This document shows, piece after piece, positions 17,737 through 25,880 of a stretch of DNA of 64,000 nt (position 1 is its first letter; each line of letters starts with the position of its first letter). Made by a program: the position numbers and the translations under genes. Under the pieces are notes generated by a model, which was given only the letters and a program-made list of their open reading frames with translations, was not told the DNA's origin and made no database searches. Source of the stretch: Paenibacillus zeirhizosphaerae (GTDB lineage: Bacteria; Bacillota; Bacilli; Paenibacillales; Paenibacillaceae); the NCBI RefSeq assembly GCF_030705605.1, contig NZ_JAPCKK010000014.1, forward strand, positions 489,136-553,135, read 5' to 3'.

Positions 17737-18163
17737 TGTTCAGCAGGGCAAGCCCTTTGCGCACAATGGCGTCATTGTTATCGTAGCCATCTTCTCTCTG
17801 TCTGCGCCAGGCTGCCTGTGGCTCATACCACTCGACACCCTTGATTTCTTCCGCCTGTGCCTTCAGCGTGCCGTCTACGGCCTCAACCAGGTAATAATGG
17901 ACCTCTTTGTCAACCTCGCCGTATTCCGCATGCTGGTAAGTATAAGCTATAATATCGACTTTATCCGTGATGCGGCCCGTAATCCCGGTTTCCTCCAAAA
18001 TTTCGCGCAATGCGGTTTGTTCAACCGTTTCACCGGGCTCCATCTTGCCTTTGGCCAGCGATATTTTACCGTATCGGTCTGTGATCAGCTGGATTTCAAG
18101 CGCTCCGTCCTCACTACGGCGATACACGACGCCTCCCGCAGATATCTCTTTTTTGGCGGTCAT
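17723..18163 (-). CDS. NUDIX hydrolase
   Basis: The 146-residue protein has a complete Nudix box, GKMEPGETVEQTALREILEE followed by TGI (about residues 39-61), and the N-terminal ISAGGVVYRR strand. Such enzymes hydrolyse nucleoside diphosphate-linked compounds; the substrate cannot be read from sequence. Start ATG 18163 is preceded by GGGGAACTAGAG. The gene ends inside the 3' end of the oppositely directed phosphate transporter (14-bp overlap), so the two transcripts are antisense at their tails. Confidence 0.92.
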   Translation of the reverse strand: MTAKKEISAGGVVYRRSEDGALEIQLITDRYGKISLAKGKMEPGETVEQTALREILEETGITGRITDKVDIIAYTYQHAEYGEVDKEVHYYLVEAVDGTLKAQAEEIKGVEWYEPQAAWRRQREDGYDNNDAIVRKGLALLNISVQ

Positions 18164-18190
18164 CTCTAGTTCCCCTTTCTTTGTACAACA

Positions 18191-18230
18191 AAGGATTTCA
18201 TCCCCCGGAAGCCGGAAAGACGAAATCCTT
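18191..18230 (-). terminator. Hairpin between mtaB and the NUDIX gene
   Basis: AAGGATTTC and GAAATCCTT are perfect 9-bp arms (12 with a wobble) around a 16-nt GC-rich loop. It lies after mtaB on the minus strand and before the NUDIX ribosome site. The following TGTTGT is a poor T-tract, so termination may be partial. Confidence 0.55.
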
Positions 18231-18268
18231 GTAGTCCCTTTCTAGCACTTGCAAAGCCGGGTGGTCAG

Positions 18269-19612
18269 TTAGAGCGCAGTCTGCAAACCTGTCTCCATAA
18301 CGCGGACAAGCTGACCTCTGCTTTCGTTTACACTTGCTTCGGTCACTTTGACCCGGACAACTTTGCCGATCATATCCTTGGAGCCTTCGAACACCATCTG
18401 GATATAATTGTCGCTGTAGCCCTGAAGCAGCCCTGTTCCTTCGGAGCCCTTATGCTCTCCTTCCGGAATCACATCAAGCACCTGGCCTACGAATTTCTGC
18501 GCATAGGCAAGCTGCATTTGCTCGGAAAGATCGATCAATTCGTGCACGCGTGTGTTCTTCACTTCCTCATCGACCTGATCCTCCATCCGTGCCGCCGGCG
18601 TACCGCTGCGTTTGGAATAGGGGAAGACGTGCATTTCCGAGAAGCCGATTTTCTTCATCAACTCATAGCCGTTGCGGAACATCTCGTCCGTTTCACCCGG
18701 GAAACCAACGATGACGTCTGTCGTAATAGCCACATCAGGCATCGCTTTGCGGATCATCAGCATTTTGTTATAGAACTCTTCGGTTGTATATTTGCGGCGC
18801 ATCCGTTTCAGCACGGTATCGTCACCGGCCTGCAGCGGGATATGGAAATGGCGCACAAGCTTGCTGGAGCGGTTCAGTACATCCAGCATTTTCTCGTCAA
18901 TCTGGCTTGCTTCAATAGAGCTGATGCGAATACGCTCCAGCCCGTCCACTTTTTCAAGATCCCACAGCAGATCGGACAGATCATAATTCTCCATGTCATC
19001 GCCGTATCCGCCCGTATGAATGCCTGTCAGCACGATTTCCTTATAACCGGCCTGCACGAGCTGCCGCGCCTGCTTGATAATGCTCTGCGAATCACGGCTG
19101 CGGGACAGTCCACGCGACCACGGAATAATGCAGAACGTGCAGAAATTGTTGCATCCGTCCTGGATTTTCAGGAACGCACGGGTGCGGTCCTGAAAATCGG
19201 GAACATCCATCTCTTCAAATACACGGTTTTTCATAATATTGCGCACCGCGTTGATCGGCTGGCGGGATTCCTGAATTTGTTGTACATAAGGCAAAATTTT
19301 ATCACGGTCCTGCGTCCCGACGACCAAATCCACACCAGGGATGTCCAAAATCTCCGCAGGGGAGGTCTGGGCGTAACAGCCGGTTACGGCTACGACTGCG
19401 TCCGGGTTGCGGCGGATCGCACGCCGGATGATTTGGCGGCTTTTCTTGTCTCCCGTATTCGTAACGGTACATGTATTAATTAAATAAACATCGGCTGTCT
19501 GCTCTTCGAAGTCGACCTGCTCGTAGCCTTCTTTTTTAAAAAGCTGCCAGATCGCTTCTGTATCATAAAAGTTGACTTTGCAGCCAAGCGTATAAAATGC
19601 CACGGACGGCAT
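18269..19612 (-). CDS. mtaB: tRNA N6-threonylcarbamoyladenosine methylthiotransferase MtaB
   Basis: MtaB (447 residues) adds the methylthio group to t6A37 of tRNA using two iron-sulfur clusters. The N-terminal UPF0004 domain has VAFYTLGCKVNFYDTE, and later VTGCYAQTSP supplies another cluster cysteine. The radical-SAM triad is DGCNNFCTFCIIPWSRG (about 146-162), and a C-terminal TRAM domain follows (GQVLDVIPE). Start ATG 19612 lies one base after the rsmE stop (TGACATG) with GGAGGG seven nucleotides upstream. The frame's longer extension to 19642 would overlap rsmE and is not favoured. The rsmE-mtaB pair is standard in Bacillales. Confidence 0.95.
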   Translation of the reverse strand: MPSVAFYTLGCKVNFYDTEAIWQLFKKEGYEQVDFEEQTADVYLINTCTVTNTGDKKSRQIIRRAIRRNPDAVVAVTGCYAQTSPAEILDIPGVDLVVGTQDRDKILPYVQQIQESRQPINAVRNIMKNRVFEEMDVPDFQDRTRAFLKIQDGCNNFCTFCIIPWSRGLSRSRDSQSIIKQARQLVQAGYKEIVLTGIHTGGYGDDMENYDLSDLLWDLEKVDGLERIRISSIEASQIDEKMLDVLNRSSKLVRHFHIPLQAGDDTVLKRMRRKYTTEEFYNKMLMIRKAMPDVAITTDVIVGFPGETDEMFRNGYELMKKIGFSEMHVFPYSKRSGTPAARMEDQVDEEVKNTRVHELIDLSEQMQLAYAQKFVGQVLDVIPEGEHKGSEGTGLLQGYSDNYIQMVFEGSKDMIGKVVRVKVTEASVNESRGQLVRVMETGLQTAL

Positions 19613-19613
19613 G

Positions 19614-20381
19614 TCAAATCCCTCCCATTTCTCCTGACTCATAAAGTATACATGCTAACGCGGTCATACCCGCGGTCTCGGCGCGTAAAATCCGGCGTCC
19701 CAGACCCGTGGAACGGGCACCTGCACTTTCGGCGGCCAGGCTCTCCTCTTCGGTGAAGCCTCCCTCCGGTCCAACGACAAGCAGAATACGGGGCTGCTCC
19801 CCTTGCTGCCTGCTCTGTTCCATAAAAGGAGCGATCACGTCGCGCAATTGGCGCCCATGCTCTTTTTCATAACAATAACATACCAAATCATACCCCGCAA
19901 AAGACGCCAGCAGCTCTTTCCAGGAAAGAGGCGAAGCGATGCCGGGTATGCGGTTGCGGTGGCTTTGCTCGGCTGCTTCCTTGGCGATTTTGCGCCAACG
20001 CTCAAGCCGTTTGCCTTCCTTTTTGGCGTCATACTGCACGACCGTGCGTGTGGACAGAAAAGGAACGAAGGCATAAGCGCCGATCTCCGTACATTTCTGG
20101 ATCACCGTCTCCATTTTGTCGCCTTTGGGCAGGCTCTGGGCAATGGTTATCTTAACCTGCGGCTCCGAGGTCATTTCCAGCCCTTCGATAATTGCCGCGG
20201 TGACGCGGTCCTGCTCTATGTGTTCAAGCTCCGCGAGCGCTTCGCGAGTTAGCCCGTCACTGACGATGATCTTGTCGCCGGGACGTCCACGCATCACTTT
20301 GCCGATATGACGGGCGTCTTCACCTGTAATGGTGACGCTCTGCTCCTGAAACTGCTCAGGCGGAATAAAATAGCGCTGCAT
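19614..20381 (-). CDS. rsmE: 16S rRNA (uracil-1498-N3)-methyltransferase RsmE
   Basis: The 255-residue protein starts MQRYFIPPEQFQEQSVTITG at ATG 20381, with GGGAGGAA upstream. It is a SPOUT methyltransferase: an N-terminal PUA-like domain (DARHIGKVMRGRPGDKI), then the knotted domain ending LLVVGPEGGFTEEE and LGRRILRAETA, which form the SAM pocket. It methylates U1498 of 16S rRNA. It is translationally coupled to mtaB downstream. In B. subtilis rsmE follows prmA directly; here two other genes (site-2-type protease and acyltransferase) lie between them. Confidence 0.95.
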   Translation of the reverse strand: MQRYFIPPEQFQEQSVTITGEDARHIGKVMRGRPGDKIIVSDGLTREALAELEHIEQDRVTAAIIEGLEMTSEPQVKITIAQSLPKGDKMETVIQKCTEIGAYAFVPFLSTRTVVQYDAKKEGKRLERWRKIAKEAAEQSHRNRIPGIASPLSWKELLASFAGYDLVCYCYEKEHGRQLRDVIAPFMEQSRQQGEQPRILLVVGPEGGFTEEESLAAESAGARSTGLGRRILRAETAGMTALACILYESGEMGGI

Positions 20382-20556
20382 CGTGAGTTCCTCCCTGAAT
20401 TGCCTGCATCCTTGTACCACGTATCCAAAATATCATCATACAACTTTTAAGGGTGAAAAACCATACCTTATCATGCCGTTCTAGCCGAGCAGAATAATCC
20501 CCATAAGCCCATGGAGCTGCTGTTTGAAGCAAGGTGACGCCCATACAAGCGTACCG

Positions 20557-20586
20557 AAAAAAGAAGAAGCCCTGCAGCGCAGGACT
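20557..20586 (-). terminator. Intrinsic terminator after the OatA-like gene
   Basis: AGTCCTGC, GCT, GCAGGGCT forms an 8-bp stem (minus strand) followed by TCTTCTTTTTT. Confidence 0.75.
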
Positions 20587-20666
20587 CCTCGTATATGATC
20601 AATCATTATGAATAAATCAGGATAAGTGCTCCATCCTTTATGCTTGTAACCCCTGATTTCGGCCTA

Positions 20667-22619
20667 TTACTTCACGCTGTTCTTCACCAGTTCAGCAAAA
20701 GCCTCTGACCCTGCCTGGGTCAAATGCACACCGTCCCTTTCAAAATATTCATCATGCCCCTTGCTAGTGCTGTACCAGTCAATCAGAGATACGTTCGCAT
20801 AACGTCCCGCGACGTCATTCAATACTTTGTTTACTGTCCGTTCCCAAGGACGCGGAACCCTCACGGTCACCAGATACACCTGTTTTTTATTTTTCAGGAG
20901 TTTAAGCACGGCATCCAGATTTTTAGAGTTGAAAGAACCGTTTGTCCCAAGCTCCAGTACCACGCTGCTGCCAAGTTGACCGCTATTCTCCAACTGCTGC
21001 AATACAGCCGTAGCTTCCCACATCTGGCGGCCAATCTTACCATCCACATGGATTCCAGCAATGGACTTCTCCAAATACGGCTTGGCATCCAGAATCACGG
21101 AGTCCCCGACAACGCTATAACTCACCTGACCTGAGAATGTGCCCTCGCCACCGTTCGGACCTGTGGTTTTGCCATCTTTATCCGTTTCGGTTTTCGAGGT
21201 ATCCGTGCCGGTCGGTTTCTCTCCCTGGTTACTTGTCTCTTTCACATGCTGCTCTTCATTGCCTGTGGATTGCTGAGATGGCTTATTTCCGGCACCGGAT
21301 GTCTGGGAGGAAGCAGCCAGGTCCTTAACCTGTCCCGGATCGGGCGGAGTTTTCCCGCTCAGCCTCACCAACATTGATTCCGAGTAGGAGGCCGAGCTTG
21401 CAGGCAAAGTCTTCATCATATGCGAAATGGTGAACGTCAGCAAAACAACGCTCAGCATCACACTCCCCCGTCTCCACAGCGTACGGCGGGTGAAAACCCA
21501 ACCAAGCTCCCTTCCCCATACCCGTGACCAGGTATGCCTGAATCCGTTGCATCTGATCGGATTCTCGACATATTTGAACGACAACGAAGCCAGTATAACG
21601 GTGGCAAGCACCTGGAGCGCCATACGCAACGGATTTGCTCCATCCGTATCTACCGTTGGTGTAGTCAGGACAATGACCGGGTAATGCCACAGATACAAAC
21701 CATAGGAGCGTTCGCCGATCCAGCGCAGCGGCGCGGACCCGATTATACGGGCCAGCTGTGACAAAGGATGAGCAAGCACAGCCACAAGCACAGTGGTTGC
21801 AAGAGCCTGAACAAGCATTCCTCCTTGATACAGCCATGAATCATACTCGTTGGTGCTCAGCATCATGTAGACCAGCAGCACCAGCGCGGCCAGACCGGAT
21901 AGATCCAGAGACAGCTGCTGCTTGCCGGCCAATGCATGGGACAGCCTCCGGCTTGGCCACACCACGGCCAGCGCGGCTCCCGCGAGCAAGGCGAAAGCTC
22001 GTGTGTCCGTTCCGTAATATACACGGCTCGGGTCCAGATCCGGATTGTACATCATCGCCATCGCTCCAGCCGACAGTCCGGCCAGCACTACAATGGAGAC
22101 GACCAGCCATCCCTTTTTCCTGAACGACACAATCATAACAAGCAGCAGCAGAGGCCACACAATATAGAACTGTTCTTCAACGGACAATGACCAGAAATGC
22201 CCAAATGGCGAAGGAGGACCAAAGCTCTCAAAATAGGACACATGATGAAAAATGTACCACCAGTTGCTTATGTATAACACCCCTGACACAATATCCCCGC
22301 GCAACGAGACAAGCCGGGCAGGATCGGTCATGAGCAGCCAGATCATCACAACAGCGGTCATGGTGAGCATGCCCGGAAGCAGTCTTCTGGCCCGCTTGAT
22401 CCAAAAATCCCCCAACGTAATCCGACCCTGATCCTGCCACTGCATGACAAGAATGTCGGTAATGAGATAACCCGAAAGAACAAAAAATAGGCCCACCCCG
22501 AGCAAACCCCCGGGAATAAAATCAAGCTTCAAGTGATAAGCAATAACTCCTAATACAGCAATGGCGCGCAGTCCATCCAATCCATGCATGCGCCGTCCAC
22601 TCTTCAATGGTTGTGACAA
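20667..22619 (-). CDS. OatA-like membrane acyltransferase with C-terminal SGNH domain
   Basis: This 650-residue protein has an acyltransferase-3 membrane domain (about residues 10-395): GLDGLRAIAVLGVIAYHL, FVLSGYLITDILV and SVEEQFYIVWPLLLL. A Thr/Lys/Gln-rich linker (about 425-490) follows, then an extracytoplasmic SGNH hydrolase domain with VVGDSVILDAKPYLE (Ser), ELGTNGSF (Asn) and DGVHLTQAGSEAF (Asp/His). This is the architecture of peptidoglycan O-acetyltransferase OatA and related wall-polymer acyltransferases, so wall O-acetylation is likely; the acceptor is not shown. It starts with TTG 22619, preceded by GGAGGGG at seven nucleotides. It stands alone, with a minus-strand TATAAT at 22774-22779 and its own terminator. 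Confidence 0.9.
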   Translation of the reverse strand: MSQPLKSGRRMHGLDGLRAIAVLGVIAYHLKLDFIPGGLLGVGLFFVLSGYLITDILVMQWQDQGRITLGDFWIKRARRLLPGMLTMTAVVMIWLLMTDPARLVSLRGDIVSGVLYISNWWYIFHHVSYFESFGPPSPFGHFWSLSVEEQFYIVWPLLLLVMIVSFRKKGWLVVSIVVLAGLSAGAMAMMYNPDLDPSRVYYGTDTRAFALLAGAALAVVWPSRRLSHALAGKQQLSLDLSGLAALVLLVYMMLSTNEYDSWLYQGGMLVQALATTVLVAVLAHPLSQLARIIGSAPLRWIGERSYGLYLWHYPVIVLTTPTVDTDGANPLRMALQVLATVILASLSFKYVENPIRCNGFRHTWSRVWGRELGWVFTRRTLWRRGSVMLSVVLLTFTISHMMKTLPASSASYSESMLVRLSGKTPPDPGQVKDLAASSQTSGAGNKPSQQSTGNEEQHVKETSNQGEKPTGTDTSKTETDKDGKTTGPNGGEGTFSGQVSYSVVGDSVILDAKPYLEKSIAGIHVDGKIGRQMWEATAVLQQLENSGQLGSSVVLELGTNGSFNSKNLDAVLKLLKNKKQVYLVTVRVPRPWERTVNKVLNDVAGRYANVSLIDWYSTSKGHDEYFERDGVHLTQAGSEAFAELVKNSVK

Positions 22620-22773
22620 ACCTGCCCCTCCTTCATGCTGTGAATCCGCAGCATCGCGGTCGGGAGAGGTTGGCTACGAAATGTTGCTCTGGTTGTTGTT
22701 AACATCACGTAAAGCACCTTTCATATTCAATTCCTCATCTTTATGTAAGAAAACATTTTATCGCCTGATGAAC

Positions 22774-22800
22774 ATTATACGACGAAGTTCGAGTTAAAAA
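22774..22800 (-). promoter_or_regulatory. Possible promoter of the OatA-like gene
   Basis: A perfect TATAAT (minus strand) lies 155 nt before the TTG start in an AT-rich spacer. No convincing -35 hexamer is found at 16-18 bp, so this is tentative. Confidence 0.35.
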
Positions 22801-22865
22801 TTAACAATAACAGTTACAATTCAGTAAAGTAATTTTAAGCTTTTCCGTATCCGGCCAGCCTAAAT

Positions 22866-22888
22866 TAAAGAAGGAGCCTGCCGGCTCC
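22866..22888 (-). terminator. Intrinsic terminator after the site-2-type protease gene
   Basis: GGAGCC, GGCA, GGCTCC followed by TTCTTTAATTT on the minus strand. It ends the prmA operon. Confidence 0.75.
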
Positions 22889-22891
22889 CTA

Positions 22892-23572
22892 TTATTGAAA
22901 AATGAGCATTGCGAAGCTGGCAAACCCGTGTGCAATGGTATTCACCAGCTCATACAGCGGCGTGATCGTCACTGCCCGCAGCGGCGGCAGCACAAGAATC
23001 AGCAGAAAAATAAAGATAGACCATTGCTCAAACTGCTGCAGCTTCCGACGCAATGGAGTGGGAGCTATATCCTCCAAAATTCTGTACCCGTCCAGCGGTG
23101 GAAGCGGAATAAGATTGAACAAAAACAAAAGCACGTTGAGCGTAATCATATAATTGAAAAAGATGCGGACCGCTTCAAACACCCGCGGGTTGGAGTCCAA
23201 ACCGGGCATACCCAAATGCACAATCGCAAAATAGATCAGGGTCGATAAAAAGGCAAGCAGCAGATTACTTAGCGGACCTGCGGCGGATACGATAATGCCC
23301 ATCAGACGCGGGCGGCTGAAATTGTCGCGGTTGACCGGAACGGGCTTCGCCCATCCGAAGCCTGCAATTAGAATCAGCAGCGTTCCAAGTACATCCAGAT
23401 GCACCGCCGGATTCAGCGTAACCCGTCCCAGCAGCTTGGCTGTAGGGTCGCCGAACTTGTTGGCAAAGTAGGCATGCGCAAATTCGTGCACAGTGAATGC
23501 GATGATCAGCGTCAGCAGAACAAACGGCAGCTCATCAAGGTTGAATTGGAAGAAGCTATTCAGAAAGTCCAT
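22892..23572 (-). CDS. Site-2-type membrane metalloprotease (M50, YwhC-like)
   Basis: The 226-residue membrane protein has the zinc motif HEFAH in the first membrane span ([17 protein letters not shown], about residues 28-44). It also has the distal aspartate motif [15 protein letters not shown] (about 152-166), both in hydrophobic helices. This is the compact M50B group without PDZ domain, present in many Firmicutes; substrates are unknown. Its start lies two bases after the prmA stop, so it is the second gene of a prmA operon closed by a terminator. Confidence 0.9.
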   Translation of the reverse strand: MDFLNSFFQFNLDELPFVLLTLIIAFTVHEFAHAYFANKFGDPTAKLLGRVTLNPAVHLDVLGTLLILIAGFGWAKPVPVNRDNFSRPRLMGIIVSAAGPLSNLLLAFLSTLIYFAIVHLGMPGLDSNPRVFEAVRIFFNYMITLNVLLFLFNLIPLPPLDGYRILEDIAPTPLRRKLQQFEQWSIFIFLLILVLPPLRAVTITPLYELVNTIAHGFASFAMLIFQ

Positions 23573-23574
23573 CG

Positions 23575-24540
23575 TCAGCCCTTCCTCGCCACAAAGGCGA
23601 TCCAGTCTTCATCACGGTGCTTATCCTGAATGGTGAAACCTGCGGCCGTCAGCGCTTCTTCTACGACCTGCTCTTTGTTCTTCCAGATGCCTGAAGCGAT
23701 ATAAATACCACCTGGCTCTAGTGCTTTATACACGTCCTCAACGAACAGCACAATGATCTCGGCCAGAATATTGGCCACTACAATTTTAACCGGCAACTGT
23801 ACGCCCAATGAAGGATCATTGCCATCCAGCACGGATAGCAGATCACTTTCTTTGACCGTAATTTGCTGCTCCAGCTTGTTCAGGCTCGTATTGTCCAGCG
23901 CGCTGGACACCGCCACCGGGTCCAGGTCCAGCGCAAGCACATGCTTCGCACCAAGCTTCACCGCTCCGATTGCCAAAATGCCCGAACCCGTGCCGACGTC
24001 AATAATCTCCTCGCCGCCTTCAATGACAGATTCAAGCGTACGCAGACACAAGGAAGTCGTCGGATGTGTTCCTGTCCCGAAAGCCATGCCCGGGTCGAGC
24101 TCGATAATCTGCTCCGCTTCGCTCGCTGGCTCGTAATCCTCCCAAGTTGGCTTGATCGTCAGACGCTCCGATACGCGCTGCGGCTTGAAATACTGCTTCC
24201 AGGCGTCAGCCCAATCATCCTCGTTGACCGTCCGCTGCTCAAAGCTGTAATCCCCTGGATCAATGTCGAACGTTCTCAATTGCTCGATTCGCGGCTGAAG
24301 CCCGCTCTGAATTTCATTTAAGTCCGTTTCCTCGGAGAAGTACCCCTTGATGACCGCCTGGCCCTCGGGGATGTCGTTCAGGGGCCGTTCATACCATTGG
24401 CCGTAGGATGTATCCCGCTCCTTGTTCAAGGTTCCGGACTCTTCGATGGATACACCACCCGCCCCAGCTTCGTGCAGGAAGTTGGAAATCATCTCCACCG
24501 CTTCCTCTGTAGTATGAATTGTAAGCTCATGCCATAACAT
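23575..24540 (-). CDS. prmA: Ribosomal protein L11 methyltransferase
   Basis: PrmA (321 residues) trimethylates ribosomal protein L11. It begins MLWHELTIHTTEEAVEMISN and has the PrmA N-terminal domain, GTHPTTSLCLRTLE, SAM motif IDVGTGSGILAIGAVKLGA, acidic loop VLALDLDPVAV and VVANILAEII. GAGGAGGAA lies upstream of ATG 24540. In Bacillales prmA normally sits directly after dnaJ; here a 13.7-kb island separates them and prmA has its own candidate promoter. Confidence 0.96.
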   Translation of the reverse strand: MLWHELTIHTTEEAVEMISNFLHEAGAGGVSIEESGTLNKERDTSYGQWYERPLNDIPEGQAVIKGYFSEETDLNEIQSGLQPRIEQLRTFDIDPGDYSFEQRTVNEDDWADAWKQYFKPQRVSERLTIKPTWEDYEPASEAEQIIELDPGMAFGTGTHPTTSLCLRTLESVIEGGEEIIDVGTGSGILAIGAVKLGAKHVLALDLDPVAVSSALDNTSLNKLEQQITVKESDLLSVLDGNDPSLGVQLPVKIVVANILAEIIVLFVEDVYKALEPGGIYIASGIWKNKEQVVEEALTAAGFTIQDKHRDEDWIAFVARKG

Positions 24541-24562
24541 CTATCTATTTTCCTCCTCGTCT

Positions 24563-24607
24563 GCATGTATAACATTTATTGTACTATACATGCGCGTGCG
24601 AGTTCAA
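24563..24607 (-). promoter_or_regulatory. prmA promoter with operator-like inverted repeat
   Basis: On the minus strand TTGAAC (24602-24607) and TACAAT (24578-24583) are 18 bp apart. GCATGTATA (24563-24571) and TATACATGC (24585-24593) are perfect 9-bp inverted arms that flank the -10, as an operator or a transcript hairpin would. Confidence 0.55.
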
Positions 24608-24660
24608 AAAGAGAGGATCGCATAGGTTTCATTGACCTAGGGTGCTGCTTTTTCCGTGGT

Positions 24661-24952
24661 GGGAGGCGCTCCGAGAACGAAGCATTCCTGCAATCACTGT
24701 TGGCCCTCCGGGCCAAAGGTGAACGCTCCGCTTTTCCGGAATTGCTTCGTTCTCTCCGCTGCTGCGTGCTTTCCCCCACTTCAAGACTAAAAAGACTCTT
24801 CGCGGGTCAAAAGGAACTTTTGCGATTCCTGGACAGGCAAAAAAGGTCGAGAGCATCTGCAGCTTCGCTGCTCTCGACCTTTGTAAACAATAAAAGAAAT
24901 GCGCGGACGACCAGACCAGATCAAACGGAGAAGCCATCCCTCGTAGAGGGAT
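24661..24952. repeat. Dispersed palindromic repeat, copy A (fills most of a 490-bp gap)
   Basis: The stretch 24541-25031 holds no credible gene. Beyond the prmA promoter it contains a structured repeat. GAGAACGAAGCA...TGCTTCGTTCTC are inverted arms around TTGGCCC TCC GGGCCAA. Bases 24712-24769 match 63824-63881 in inverse orientation at 55 of 58 positions. The far border is a hairpin ATCCCTC GTA GAGGGAT (24936-24952), which also recurs at 63714-63730. Similarity between these blocks is patchy. Short frames inside it are repeat shadows. Confidence 0.75.
24839..24879 (-). terminator. Strong hairpin terminator inside repeat copy A
   Basis: GGTCGAGAGCA and TGCTCTCGACC form a perfect 11-bp stem; the minus strand continues with TTTTTT. 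It may terminate transcripts coming from the YfhD-like gene. The hairpin itself is absent from copy B. Confidence 0.75.
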
Positions 24953-24963
24953 TTACTTTAGAA

Positions 24964-24987
24964 ATCCCATGGCTGCAGGCATGGGAT
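24964..24987. repeat. ATCCCATG/CATGGGAT hairpin resembling an IS200/IS605-type end
   Basis: Perfect 8-bp arms with an 8-nt loop sit in the context TTTAGAAATCCCATGGC...GGGATGAATCGG. This layout resembles the 3' end hairpin of IS200/IS605 elements and TnpB guide RNAs. No transposase or tnpB remains nearby, so it may be a relic or unrelated. Confidence 0.35.
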
Positions 24988-25031
24988 GAATCGGCTCAGT
25001 CACAAGCTTTCTGTTGACAGAAGCGGGAGTG

Positions 25032-25238
25032 TCAAAGCTTGGTCTCTTTGTTCTTGGCCGGATCTGTCAAAATGCGCTCCTGGCGGTGGTTAGCCGCCTC
25101 GCTGCGGCGCAAGGCCTCCACATCCTCCTTATCTGCCAATTCGGCCGAAAATTCCACGTCCTCATTTTTGGCGGAGCTCATAATCTTCATTTTCTCCGTT
25201 TTCGTAAACGATTTATCATACCGCTTGTTTGCGGACAT
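25032..25238 (-). CDS. YfhD-like small acidic protein
   Basis: The 68-residue protein begins MSANKRYDKSFTKTEKMK and contains EDVEFSAELADKEDVEALRR, followed by SEAANHRQ. This DVEFS-ELAD-DxEA-R-AA-R pattern is the core of the YfhD family of small Bacillales proteins, which are of unknown function and often linked to sporulation. GAGAAGGGAGC precedes the start ATG. The gap to the next gene upstream is 47 bp, so they may be co-transcribed. Confidence 0.75.
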   Translation of the reverse strand: MSANKRYDKSFTKTEKMKIMSSAKNEDVEFSAELADKEDVEALRRSEAANHRQERILTDPAKNKETKL

Positions 25239-25285
25239 AACAACAGCTCCCTTCTCTTCTATACTTTTGTTGCTCGAATGGTGTG

Positions 25286-25657
25286 TTACAACATGCCGCC
25301 GGTCTGTTCCACAATAGAGAGCGCCTGATGGTGGACTGATTCATCCACCACAGCCGTCAGGAGGATATTTCTGCCTGTTGGCCCCCCTTGTCCACCATCG
25401 CTCATGCCGCTGGCCGAAGGATCGGCCGCTGCCAGAATACCGGAGGTACTATTCGTGAAATCTCCGCCGTGCACAAGCGAGGACAGACTGCCGAATTGTC
25501 CGGCCAGGGTCGGCATACCGCCCACAGGCCCGGTTCCCGAATATCTGCTGAAACGGTCGATGGACATATCTACCACCCTCAGCGCCTCCAGCTTTTTGGC
25601 CGCGGCCTGTGCCTCCTCCGGACTTTTGAAATAGGCTAAAATGTTCTTCTCACCCAC
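25286..25657 (-). CDS. Unassigned small protein with stress-protein-like N-terminus
   Basis: I do not recognise a named family with certainty. The 123-residue product starts at GTG 25657 (GEKNILAYFKSPEEAQAAAK); a longer frame to 25714 has no ribosome site. The first 50 residues, with a strand, the FKSPEEAQAAAKKLEAL helix and another strand, resemble the YflT/general-stress fold that handles an approaching nucleotide or flavin loop. A Gly/Ser-rich loop and a final strand ILLTAVVDESVHHQALSIVE, which looks like the second half of a ferredoxin-like fold, follow. It lies divergent from the merR-trx operon. Confidence 0.65.
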   Translation of the reverse strand: MGEKNILAYFKSPEEAQAAAKKLEALRVVDMSIDRFSRYSGTGPVGGMPTLAGQFGSLSSLVHGGDFTNSTSGILAAADPSASGMSDGGQGGPTGRNILLTAVVDESVHHQALSIVEQTGGML

Positions 25658-25814
25658 ACAACATCCCTCATTCCTCAGTTTTGGAGGTGCCGTCAAAAAA
25701 TCCGCGCCCGCCAATGGGTAGCATATGCAGAAAATTAGAATTTATTTGGTTGACGTGATGCAACGCCGCTCACCATATCCAGGACTTCTTGTTTCATGTT
25801 GCTTCAAAAAATGT

Positions 25815-25846
25815 TTGACCCTCACACTGATGTTAGGGTTTATGAT
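25815..25846 (+). promoter_or_regulatory. MerR-type long-spacer promoter with dyad operator
   Basis: TTGACC (25815-25820) is followed 19-20 bp later by TTATGAT. The over-long spacer contains ACCCTCACA, CTGA, TGTTAGGGT (25818-25839), a 22-bp dyad with one mismatch. This is the hallmark arrangement of MerR-family activators. It stands 35 nt upstream of the merR-like gene, so the regulator very probably controls its own operon. Confidence 0.8.
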
Positions 25847-25880
25847 GGGGATATAACAGCACTCCAGGGAGGTGACGCCT

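Noticed and set aside
24565..25017. Two short frames in the gap between prmA and the YfhD-like gene (other at 24629-24937)
   Set aside because: Both are inside the dispersed repeat, on opposite strands, with no ribosome site. They are better read as repeat sequence.
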